Source: Iamia sp038233335 (GTDB lineage Bacteria; Actinomycetota; Acidimicrobiia; Acidimicrobiales; Iamiaceae). Taken from it: DNA of 5,330 nucleotides. The stretch lies in assembly GCA_038233335.1 (NCBI GenBank), contig JBBSME010000166.1, forward strand, positions 1 through 5,330, in the 5' to 3' direction. Made by a program: the position numbers and the translations under genes. Shown here piece after piece: positions 1-4,852 of this stretch; the stretch's first letter is position 1; each line of letters begins with the position of its first letter. The notes under the pieces were generated by a model. That model saw only the letters and a list, made by a program, of their open reading frames with translations, was not told where the DNA came from and did not search any database.

Positions 1-319
1 AGATGTCGCCCCGGATGCCCTCGTCCCGCAGCCGGGCCTCGGCGCTGCCGAGGAGCTGCTCCAGGATGCGCTCGCCGGCCTTGTCGTGGACGACCACCTC
101 GTGGACCGAGTCGCACTCGGGCGTGGCGTACTCGGGGTGGCTGCCCACGTCGAGGTAGAGGCGCGCCCCGTTGGCGAGGAAGACGTTGGAGGAGCGCCCC
201 CACGACACGACCCGCCGGAAGAGGTAGCGGGCCACCTCGTCGGGGCTGAGCCGCCGCTGGCCCCGGGAGACGCACGTGACCCCGTACTCGTTCTCGAGCC
301 CGTAGATGCGCTTCTCCAC
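1..319 (-). CDS. pafA: Pup-protein ligase PafA, N-terminal part (runs off the left edge)
   Basis: PafA uses ATP to join the C-terminal Glu of deamidated Pup to lysines of target proteins; it belongs to the glutamine synthetase-like carboxylate-amine ligase fold. The visible 106 residues start MEKRIYGLENEYGVTC and include LSPDEVARYLFRRVVSWG and the block LYLDVGSHPEYATPECD. Glu9 and Glu11 match Mg/ATP-site residues, and Asp57 in LYLDVGSHPE matches the known catalytic aspartate of mycobacterial PafA. Full-length PafA is around 450 residues, so about three quarters lies outside the window. I chose the GTG at 319 because the protein begins exactly where family members do and a GGGAGG lies 9 nt upstream. 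An ATG at 360 is out of frame, and a GTG at 328 would touch the Shine-Dalgarno. The gene follows prcA by 62 nt on the same strand, probably cotranscribed. Dop, encoded further upstream, is its paralogue. Confidence 0.97.
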   Translation of the reverse strand, partial: MEKRIYGLENEYGVTCVSRGQRRLSPDEVARYLFRRVVSWGRSSNVFLANGARLYLDVGSHPEYATPECDSVHEVVVHDKAGERILEQLLGSAEARLRDEGIRGDI

Positions 320-328
320 GCGCCGCAC

Positions 329-334
329 CCTCCC
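329..334 (-). promoter_or_regulatory. Shine-Dalgarno of pafA
   Basis: The minus strand reads GGGAGG here, 9 nt before the GTG at 319. It decides the start in favour of that GTG over the in-frame GTG at 328-326, which is immediately next to the motif. Confidence 0.75.
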
Positions 335-381
335 GGCGTCCGCTCGCCCACCCCCGGCATGACGCCGGGTCGACGGTCCGG

Positions 382-1191
382 TCAGTCGGTGCCGTCGCCG
401 TCGTCGGGATCGACCTCGTCGGCCGGGGCGCCGGCGGCATCGGGTCCGGGGGCATCGGTGGCGGCGCGGTCGGCCTCGGGCGTCGATGCGCCGGGGTCCG
501 CAGGCTCACCCACGGCGTCGGCGATCTCCGCATCGGTGAGGCGGCGGAAGCTACGGCGGCCGTTGCCCCGGTCGAGCACTGCGACCTCGACCTCGGAGGC
601 CCCCAGCGTGCGATCGGGTCCGGCCAGCGCCGCCACCGCCGCGGCCAGGGCGTCGGCCACCGGTGCGTCGGTGGAGTGGGCCTCCTCGAACCGCCCGGCG
701 ATGGCCTCGGCGTCGCCACCCAGCACGGCGCGGGCCGGCTCGTCGATGACGGTGCCGTCGTAGAGGATGTGGAACAGCTGGTCCCGGCCACCGTCGCTCG
801 CCTCGCCGGCCCCCTCGGCCACCAGGATCTCGACCTCCAGCGGCTTCATCTCGTGGGTGAAGACCTGGCCGAGGGACTGGGCGTAGGCGTTGGCCAGGCT
901 GCGGGCGTCGACGTCCTCCCGGCTGTAGGAGTAGCCCTTGAGATCCGCGTGGCGGACGCCGGCGACTCGGAGCTGGTCGAACTCGTTGTAGCGACCCACG
1001 CCCGCGAAGGCGATCCGATCGTAGATCTCGCTGATCTTGCGCAGGGTGGCCGACGGGTTCTCGGCGCACAGCAGGATGCCGTCGGCGCAGAGGGCGGCGA
1101 TGAGGCTGCGGCCCCGGGCGATCCCCTTGCGGGCATAGTCGGCCCGGTCCTTCATGACCTGCTCGGGAGCGACGTAGAAGGGCATGCCCAT
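382..1191 (-). CDS. prcA: 20S proteasome alpha subunit PrcA
   Basis: PrcA forms the two outer heptameric rings of the actinobacterial 20S core; its N-termini gate substrate entry and its surface pockets receive the C-terminal GQYL tail of the ARC/Mpa ATPase. The 269-residue product opens MGMPFYVAPEQVMKDRADYARKG, the gate and H0-helix region. It continues with the family block AENPSATLRKISEIYDRI (residues 43-60), whose Lys52 region lines the activator-binding pocket, then YNEFDQLR and YDGTVIDEP. There is no N-terminal catalytic threonine, as expected for an alpha subunit. The last 45 or so residues, after the conserved RRSFRRLTDAEI, are a long low-complexity Asp/Ala/Pro tail. The ATG at 1191 is preferred: GGAGG (1203-1199) is 7 nt away. 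A GTG at 1194 and an ATG at 1185 are in frame but badly spaced. The gene follows prcB by 121 nt, unlike the usual tight coupling, and its start lies inside an inverted repeat. Confidence 0.97.
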   Translation of the reverse strand: MGMPFYVAPEQVMKDRADYARKGIARGRSLIAALCADGILLCAENPSATLRKISEIYDRIAFAGVGRYNEFDQLRVAGVRHADLKGYSYSREDVDARSLANAYAQSLGQVFTHEMKPLEVEILVAEGAGEASDGGRDQLFHILYDGTVIDEPARAVLGGDAEAIAGRFEEAHSTDAPVADALAAAVAALAGPDRTLGASEVEVAVLDRGNGRRSFRRLTDAEIADAVGEPADPGASTPEADRAATDAPGPDAAGAPADEVDPDDGDGTD

Positions 1192-1257
1192 CACTGGTCC
1201 TCCAGACGTGTCGTGGCGACCTGCGGCCGATCAGCCGTCCAAGAGGACCAGTGATGG
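1188..1257 (-). repeat. Inverted repeat able to mask the prcA ribosome-binding site and start codon
   Basis: CCATCACTGGTCCTC at 1188-1202 is the exact reverse complement of GAGGACCAGTGATGG at 1243-1257, giving a perfect 15-bp stem around a 40-nt loop. On the prcA mRNA the downstream arm reads GAGGACCAGUGAUGG, which holds most of the Shine-Dalgarno GGAGG and the AUG at 1191. The loop can form a further short stem, CGGC/GCCG. The pairing is read directly from the sequence; that it controls translation of prcA is inference. It could instead be a processing or transcript-stability element. Confidence 0.75.
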
Positions 1258-1260
1258 CCA

Positions 1261-1292
1261 GATGCTGCGCATCCGGAGAGCCCGTGCCTCCG
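1261..1292 (-). other. Two small adjoining hairpins in the prcB-prcA spacer
   Basis: GATGC-TGC-GCATC (1261-1273) and CCGGAG…CTCCGG (1272-1292) are two short perfect stems that share two bases at 1272-1273 and so partly compete. They lie on the mRNA just upstream of the 15-bp stem at the prcA start. Neither is followed by a T tract on the minus strand, so they do not look like an intrinsic terminator. Their role is unknown. Confidence 0.45.
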
Positions 1293-1295
1293 GGT

Positions 1296-1314
1296 TCGCT
1301 CGCTGCGCTCGCTC
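1296..1314 (-). repeat. 19-bp GAGCGAGCGCAGCGAGCGA repeat, copy overlapping the prcB stop
   Basis: The minus strand reads GAGCGAGCGCAGCGAGCGA. The identical 19-mer stands on the plus strand at 5088-5106, just downstream of the arc stop, and its 15-bp core recurs at 5053-5067. This copy begins inside the TGA stop of prcB (1315-1313). Such GCGAGC-type repeats near gene ends are familiar in high-GC genomes; the function is not known to me. Confidence 0.7.
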
Positions 1315-2131
1315 ACAACGAACCTCCTGCGCCGGTGGCGCCCCGGGAGAACCGGTCGGACTCCAGCAGCTCCTCGAAGCGGGTGGCCATCTCCTCGTCC
1401 TCGACCCGCTGGTAGCCGTCGCCGCTGATGGTGGCGATGACGGGCCAGATGCCGCGGCGGGCGTCGGGCCCGCCGGTGGCGCTGTCCTCGTCGGCCGCCG
1501 TCCACAGGGCCTTCAGGGCCAGGTCGACCACGTCGCTGCGGTCGAGGTCGCGGCGGAAGCCCAGCTTCACGACCGTGCCGGCGTGGAGCATCCCCGAGCC
1601 GGACGCGGCGAAGTCCTGCTCCTCGTAGCGGCCACCGGTGACGTCGTACTGGAAGAGCCGGCCGGTGCCGCGGGTGAGGTCGTACCCGGCGAAGAGGGGG
1701 ACGACGGCCAGCCCCTGCATGGCGGCCGGGAGGTGGTTCCGCACCATCTGGCTGAGCTGGTTGGCCTTGCCCTCCAGCGACAGGTGCGAGCCCTCGACCT
1801 TCTCGTAGTGCTCCAGCTGGAGCTGGAACAGGGTCACCATCTCCACCGCCGGGCCGGCGGCGCCGGCGATGGCCACGCCGGAGAAGCGGTCGGCCGGGAA
1901 GACCTTCTCGATCGTCCTGTGGCTGATGAGGTTACCGGAGGTGGCCCGGCGGTCCCGGGCCATGACCACGCCGTCGGCGTAGCGGACCGCGACCACGGTG
2001 GTGCCGTGGGGCGGGAGCATCTCGGGCGCCACCGCACCGGTGGGCGCCTCGGGGGCCAGGCCGATCCGCCGCACCAGCCCGGCGAAGTCGGGGCCGGGGT
2101 CGTCGTGCGGGGTGAACTGCGGCAGCGTCAC
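1313..2131 (-). CDS. prcB: 20S proteasome beta subunit PrcB (catalytic, N-terminal threonine)
   Basis: PrcB forms the inner heptameric rings and carries the peptidase site, an N-terminal nucleophile threonine exposed by removal of a propeptide. With the GTG at 2131 the product is 272 residues: a 43-residue propeptide ending LPPHG, then mature TTVVAVRYADGVVMARDRR (229 residues). In mature numbering Thr1, Asp17 and Lys33 (RTIEK) are all present, as is the conserved DEDSATGGPDARRGIWP near the C-terminus. Residue 16 is Arg where most homologues I recall have Gly or another small residue (AGDRR). An in-frame ATG at 2218 would add 29 Arg/Gly-rich residues unlike the family. The GTG is favoured because TAGGGT sits 7 nt before it, suggesting a leaderless transcript. 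prcA follows after 121 nt, and no proteasome gene adjoins it upstream, where pup would be expected. Confidence 0.96.
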   Translation of the reverse strand: MTLPQFTPHDDPGPDFAGLVRRIGLAPEAPTGAVAPEMLPPHGTTVVAVRYADGVVMARDRRATSGNLISHRTIEKVFPADRFSGVAIAGAAGPAVEMVTLFQLQLEHYEKVEGSHLSLEGKANQLSQMVRNHLPAAMQGLAVVPLFAGYDLTRGTGRLFQYDVTGGRYEEQDFAASGSGMLHAGTVVKLGFRRDLDRSDVVDLALKALWTAADEDSATGGPDARRGIWPVIATISGDGYQRVEDEEMATRFEELLESDRFSRGATGAGGSL

Positions 2132-2138
2132 GGCGCCG

Positions 2139-2144
2139 ACCCTA
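2139..2144 (-). promoter_or_regulatory. Putative -10 element (TAGGGT) for a leaderless prcB transcript
   Basis: The minus strand reads TAGGGT, 7 nt before the GTG at 2131. TANNNT about 7 nt before the first base of the transcript is the usual actinobacterial -10 geometry, which would start the mRNA at the start codon. No good Shine-Dalgarno is present at the usual distance. The same hexamer occupies the same place before dop. No convincing -35 hexamer is visible. Confidence 0.5.
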
Positions 2145-2271
2145 GCGGCGCTCCTCGACCGCCCCGCCCCGCCGAAGCGCTCCGGAACCCGGTCACCGCT
2201 CCCAGCCCATCGGTGCACGTCATGGCACCTTGTGCGTTTCCGAACGGTGACGACCGGGTACTGGAGGCGCC
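2145..2271. other. Divergent intergenic region between prcB and the plus-strand small ORFs
   Basis: This 127-nt stretch separates the likely prcB start from the GTG at 2272 on the other strand, so it should hold promoters for both directions. It contains a small dyad, GGTGC (2212-2216) and GCACC (2225-2229), spaced by 8 nt. It also contains CGAACGGTGAC (2241-2251), which recurs upstream of dop at 4916-4926. I see no clear plus-strand -35/-10 pair. If prcB began at the ATG at 2218, much of this stretch would be coding. Confidence 0.4.
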
Positions 2272-2403
2272 GTGCCGGGATCGCTGAACGAGTACTTCCT
2301 GCAGGACGTGCTGCCCGACGGCGAGACCCTGGAGGAGACCATCTCCCCGGCGGGATCGCCCACGGGGACGACGACCACGACGACCATCCCCGGCGGCGGG
2401 TAG
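2272..2403 (+). CDS. Small hypothetical protein, 43 aa
   Basis: I do not recognise this protein. It reads MPGSLNEYFLQDVLPDGETL (residues 1-20), then a short acidic stretch and a Gly/Thr-rich tail TGTTTTTTIPGGG. Support for coding is the third codon position, G or C in 41 of 43 codons, and a GGAGG at 2263-2267, 4 nt before the GTG, which is rather close. An in-frame TGA at 2248-2250 rules out a longer protein. There is no signal peptide or membrane segment; the second half looks disordered. Thr-rich linkers of this kind are common in Acidimicrobiia proteins. It lies on the strand opposite to all proteasome genes and ends at a TAG only 12 nt before, and in the same frame as, the next ORF, so the two may be an operon or a single gene split by a stop. 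Confidence 0.55.
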   Translation: MPGSLNEYFLQDVLPDGETLEETISPAGSPTGTTTTTTIPGGG

Positions 2404-2415
2404 GGGCCGCTCGGC

Positions 2416-2720
2416 ATGGACCTCGAAGGGATCCTCGGCGGCCTCGTCATCGCGCTGGTCGGGGGGGTGGCGACTCGGGAGGGGTGGCTCACCCTTCGAG
2501 GCCGGGAGTACCGCGACCCGGGCACATCGGGTCCGACGGTCAGGTGCACCCCCTCGACCGCTTGGCCGCGCAGCAGGGGGACGTCGACCTGGGGCCGGCC
2601 CCCACCCGCCCCCCATGGGCTCGGGGTGACCCAGGCTGGGCCACCCCGACCACCACCCCACCTCGCCCTCCACGCCGGGACTGGCCGAGCGACCCCTGGG
2701 CGGACGACGACGGGTGGTGA
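2416..2720 (+). CDS. Small single-pass membrane protein with a broken reading frame
   Basis: From the ATG at 2416 the frame gives MDLEGILGGLVIALVGGVAT, a hydrophobic segment of membrane-span length, then REGWLTLRGREYRDPGTSG. After about 2530 this frame turns into nonsense, while the frame one base earlier carries on sensibly as SDGQVHPLDRLAAQQGDVDL, a Pro-rich stretch, and a Trp/Asp-rich end PSDPWADDDGW with TGA at 2718-2720. Both halves have strong G/C third positions. Joining them near 2521-2534 gives a protein of about 100 residues: short N-terminus, one membrane span, and a polar Pro-rich tail. The break may be a single-base sequencing or assembly error, a true loss of function, or less likely a programmed -1 shift; I see no classical slippery heptamer at the break. 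A run of seven G lies upstream at 2461-2467. No function recognised. Confidence 0.5.
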
Positions 2721-2771
2721 CCGAGCGCGTGCCACGGGCCCGACTGTCGGTCCCCAACGGGTGGACGAAAC

Positions 2772-2969
2772 GTGGAGGACGACCCCACCACCGTCGACCT
2801 GCTGTGTGCCTACGAGCTCGTCGGCGTCGACCTCACCTGCGCCGCACGCCACCTCGTGGGACCTGACGGCGTGGTCTTCGTCGCCACCGGAACCACCAGC
2901 GACATCCTGTGGCCCCGACGTCGACCCGCCCTCGACGCCGTGCTGGCCTCGGTGGAGGTCGAGTGGTGA
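2772..2969 (+). CDS. Small hypothetical protein, 65 aa
   Basis: I do not recognise this protein. It starts MEDDPTTVDLLCAYELVGVD and ends with a stretch rich in Leu, Val and acidic residues, LDAVLASVEVEW. Between them is a short beta-like stretch GPDGVVFVATGTTSD followed by a basic patch PRRRP. It is acidic overall and has no signal peptide or membrane span, so it is probably a small soluble alpha/beta protein. Nearly all codons end in G or C, which argues for real coding. The GTG at 2772 is the only start before an in-frame stop at 2718-2720; the only Shine-Dalgarno candidate is a weak GGTGGA 6 nt upstream. Its stop TGA overlaps the ATG of a doubtful following ORF (TGATG). Confidence 0.55.
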   Translation: MEDDPTTVDLLCAYELVGVDLTCAARHLVGPDGVVFVATGTTSDILWPRRRPALDAVLASVEVEW

Positions 2970-3346
2970 TGGATCCGCACTCCGTCCCCCGGCTCAGTCC
3001 CCACCTGCTCGATCAGCTGCGCCTCTTCGCCCGGGACCGCTCGCAGGTCGGCGCCCATCCGCGTTCCGACGTCGGTCGGCTGGTGCGATCTCCTCGCGGG
3101 CAGGCTGACCGCCTACTGGCCGCCCTTCTGGACGTAGGACCGGACGAAGTCCTCGGCGTTGGTCTCGAGCACGTCGTCGATCTCGTCGAGGAGATCATCG
3201 ATGTCGGCCTTGATCTCCTCGCCGCGCTCGTTGGTCTGGGGCGCATCGGTGACCTCTTCGGTCTCCCTCTGAGGGGCGGTGCGCTTCTTCTGCTCCCGTT
3301 CAGCCATGTCGCTCTCCGTGCGGTCGACTCACCCCGGTCATCCTGA
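2969..3346 (+). CDS. Doubtful ORF, start coupled to the 65-aa gene, runs antisense through pup
   Basis: An ATG at 2969 shares its A with the TGA of the preceding 65-aa ORF, a typical coupling arrangement. The first 30 or so residues, MDPHSVPRLSPHLLDQLRLF and on, have good G/C third positions and could form a short helix. The signal then weakens. From 3113 onward the frame lies opposite pup, and from 3338 opposite the end of dop, where an open frame is expected by chance in such GC-rich DNA. The reading is 125 residues if the whole frame is used. It may be the remnant of a gene whose 3' end was lost when it came to abut pup, or no gene at all. Confidence 0.2.
   Translation: MDPHSVPRLSPHLLDQLRLFARDRSQVGAHPRSDVGRLVRSPRGQADRLLAALLDVGPDEVLGVGLEHVVDLVEEIIDVGLDLLAALVGLGRIGDLFGLPLRGGALLLLPFSHVALRAVDSPRSS
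3113..3307 (-). CDS. pup: Prokaryotic ubiquitin-like protein Pup
   Basis: Pup is the protein tag of the actinobacterial proteasome. The 64-residue product has a charged disordered N-terminus (MAEREQKKRTAPQRETEEV). Its helix-forming acidic core, ADIDDLLDEIDDVLETNAED (residues 34-53), is the part that binds the ARC/Mpa coiled coil. It ends with the invariant FVRSYVQKGGQ. It ends in Gln64 rather than Glu, so Dop must deamidate it before PafA can use it; the Dop gene lies 30 nt upstream. Lys61 is a known possible site of Pup self-modification in homologues. The ATG at 3307 has GGAG (3317-3314) 6 nt upstream. No terminator is visible after the TAG; the next stretch leftwards holds plus-strand ORFs instead of prcB. 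Confidence 0.98.
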   Translation of the reverse strand: MAEREQKKRTAPQRETEEVTDAPQTNERGEEIKADIDDLLDEIDDVLETNAEDFVRSYVQKGGQ

Positions 3347-4846
3347 GAGCCGGGCGACCAGCTCGGCCGGGGTTGAGCACTCGTCCAACAACCTACCGAC
3401 ATGAGCCTCGGTCCCACGGGAGGGTTCCATCATCGGCACCCTGCGTAGCGGTTCCTGGCCCACGTCGAACACCAGCGAGTCCCAGTTGGCGGCCACGATG
3501 CTGGACGCGAACTTCTCCAGGCACCGCCCCCGGAAGTAGGCCCGGGTGTCGGTCGGAGGGTGGGTGACGGCCGCGTCGACCTCGGCGTCGTCGGTCACCC
3601 GCTCCAGGCCAGCCCGGCGGGCCAGGCTCTTGTCGGGCCGTAGGTCGTGGTACTGCAGGGCCAGAGCCGCGACCCGGTCGCCGGCCCAGTCGGTGTCGTG
3701 GCGTTGGACCCAGCCCTCGATGAGACGGCGCTTGGCCACCCAGTCGACCTGTCCGGCCACCGACGCCGGATCGGCCTCCAGACCCGTCAGCACCTGCTCC
3801 CAACGGCGCAGCACCTCGGCGCCCACGTCGGTGCCGACTGCCTCCAGGCCCCGGTCCTCGGCCCACTTCTTGGCCCGGTCGAGCAGCTCGAACTGGACCT
3901 CGAGGGCGGTCATGGTGACCCCCTCGGTCGTCTCGACCGTGGCCGCCAGGCTCGGGTCGTGGGACACGGTCCGCACCGCGCTCACGGGGTTGCGGATGGC
4001 GAGGCTCTCGTCGAGCGCCTCGTCCTCGACCATGGCCAGGATGATGGCGGTGGTACCCACCTTGAGGAAGGTGGCCACCTCGGCCAGGTTGGCGTCGCCG
4101 GCGATGACGTGGAGGCGCCGGTAGCGCTGCGCGTCGGCGTGGGGCTCGTCCCGGGTGTTGACGATGGGGCGCTTGAGGGTGGTCTCCAGCCCGACTTCAG
4201 CCTCGAAGAAGTCGGCCCGCTGGCTCAGCTGGTAGGGCACCTGGTCGCGGCTGACCCCGGGGGCCTCGGTGCCGACCTTGCCCGACCCGCTGAACACCTG
4301 GCGGGTGACGAAGTGGGTGGTGGCGGCGGTGACGATCCGGCCGAAGGGCACGGCCCGGTCCATGAGGTAGTTCTCGTGGCAGCCGTAGGAGTTGCCCTTG
4401 CCGTCCGAGTTGTTCTTGTGGATCACGATCTCCTGGCCCGGAGGCAGGAGCTGGGCCGCCGAGGCCATGGCCCGCTGCACGATCACCTCGGCGGCCCGGT
4501 CGAAGACCAGGACCGAGCGAGCGTCGGCGCACTCGGGGGTGGAGATCTCGGGGTGGGCGTGGTCGACGTAGAACCGAGCCCCGTTGGTGAGCACCGCGTT
4601 GACCAGGTGGGTCTCGACGTCGGGTGGGGCCGCGTCGGCCGGCGCCGCGCCGCGGGCATCGCGGCCGGGGGACTCGTCCTCGAAGTCCCAGCCCACCGAC
4701 GGGCTGCCCGAGGCGGCGGTGACGGTGAGGCCCGACACGTAGGCGTTGATCAGCAGGCTGGACGCGGTGACGGGGTTGGACTCGGCCACCCCGCGGTGGA
4801 CGATCCCGTACTCCGTCTCGATCCCACAGATCTTGCCGATCGCCAC
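3338..4846 (-). CDS. dop: Pup deamidase/depupylase Dop
   Basis: Dop converts the C-terminal Gln of Pup to Glu and also removes Pup from conjugates; it is a paralogue of PafA with the same glutamine synthetase-like fold. The 502-residue product has CGIETEYGIV (Glu10 and Glu12, metal/ATP binding) and WDFEDESPGRDARG, leading into the Dop-specific loop region. FYVDHAHPEISTPECAD follows, with Asp95 matching the catalytic aspartate. Further on are HKNNSDGKGNSYGCHENY (143-160) and RPIVNTRDEPHAD…RRLHVIAGDANLAE (226-256). The extra loop after DARG and the DHAHPE motif separate it from PafA, which has DVGSHPE. The GTG at 4846 is the only possible start: an in-frame TAG lies three codons upstream. There is no clear Shine-Dalgarno, and TAGGGT 6 nt upstream suggests a leaderless transcript. 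pup follows after 30 nt, almost certainly cotranscribed. Confidence 0.97.
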   Translation of the reverse strand: MAIGKICGIETEYGIVHRGVAESNPVTASSLLINAYVSGLTVTAASGSPSVGWDFEDESPGRDARGAAPADAAPPDVETHLVNAVLTNGARFYVDHAHPEISTPECADARSVLVFDRAAEVIVQRAMASAAQLLPPGQEIVIHKNNSDGKGNSYGCHENYLMDRAVPFGRIVTAATTHFVTRQVFSGSGKVGTEAPGVSRDQVPYQLSQRADFFEAEVGLETTLKRPIVNTRDEPHADAQRYRRLHVIAGDANLAEVATFLKVGTTAIILAMVEDEALDESLAIRNPVSAVRTVSHDPSLAATVETTEGVTMTALEVQFELLDRAKKWAEDRGLEAVGTDVGAEVLRRWEQVLTGLEADPASVAGQVDWVAKRRLIEGWVQRHDTDWAGDRVAALALQYHDLRPDKSLARRAGLERVTDDAEVDAAVTHPPTDTRAYFRGRCLEKFASSIVAANWDSLVFDVGQEPLRRVPMMEPSRGTEAHVGRLLDECSTPAELVARLSG

Positions 4847-4852
4847 GACGAG

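Noticed and set aside
676..1254. A 192-codon plus-strand frame opposite prcA
   Set aside because: It is a mirror of the prcA coding sequence; prcA is supported by family motifs and a ribosome-binding site.
1237..1276. A short leader peptide, MRSIWPSLVLLDG, on the minus strand before prcA
   Set aside because: The nearest GGAGG is about 14 nt upstream, too far for good initiation, and nothing in the peptide suggests attenuation. It may still be worth a look in ribosome profiling.
2132..2218. A longer PrcB starting at the ATG at 2218
   Set aside because: The extra 29 residues are Arg/Gly-rich with no similarity to known propeptides, and the TAGGGT–GTG arrangement supports the start at 2131. 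Protein N-terminal data could overturn this.
1184..2287. A 367-codon plus-strand frame opposite prcB
   Set aside because: It lies opposite the well-supported prcB, has a composition typical of antisense frames, and contains no known motif.
2128..2852. Minus-strand open frames of about 210 codons in the pup–prcB gap, which would have kept an uninterrupted operon
   Set aside because: Their products are Arg/Gly/Pro-rich with no motif, while the plus-strand frames in the same region have better third-position bias and protein-like sequence.
3066..3075. The 10-bp palindrome CCGACGTCGG near the end of pup as a terminator
   Set aside because: It has no loop and no T tract on either strand; a palindrome of this size is common in GC-rich DNA.
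2145..3112. An insertion sequence in the pup–prcB gap
   Set aside because: No transposase, terminal inverted repeats or target-site duplication could be seen, and base composition is like that of the neighbours.
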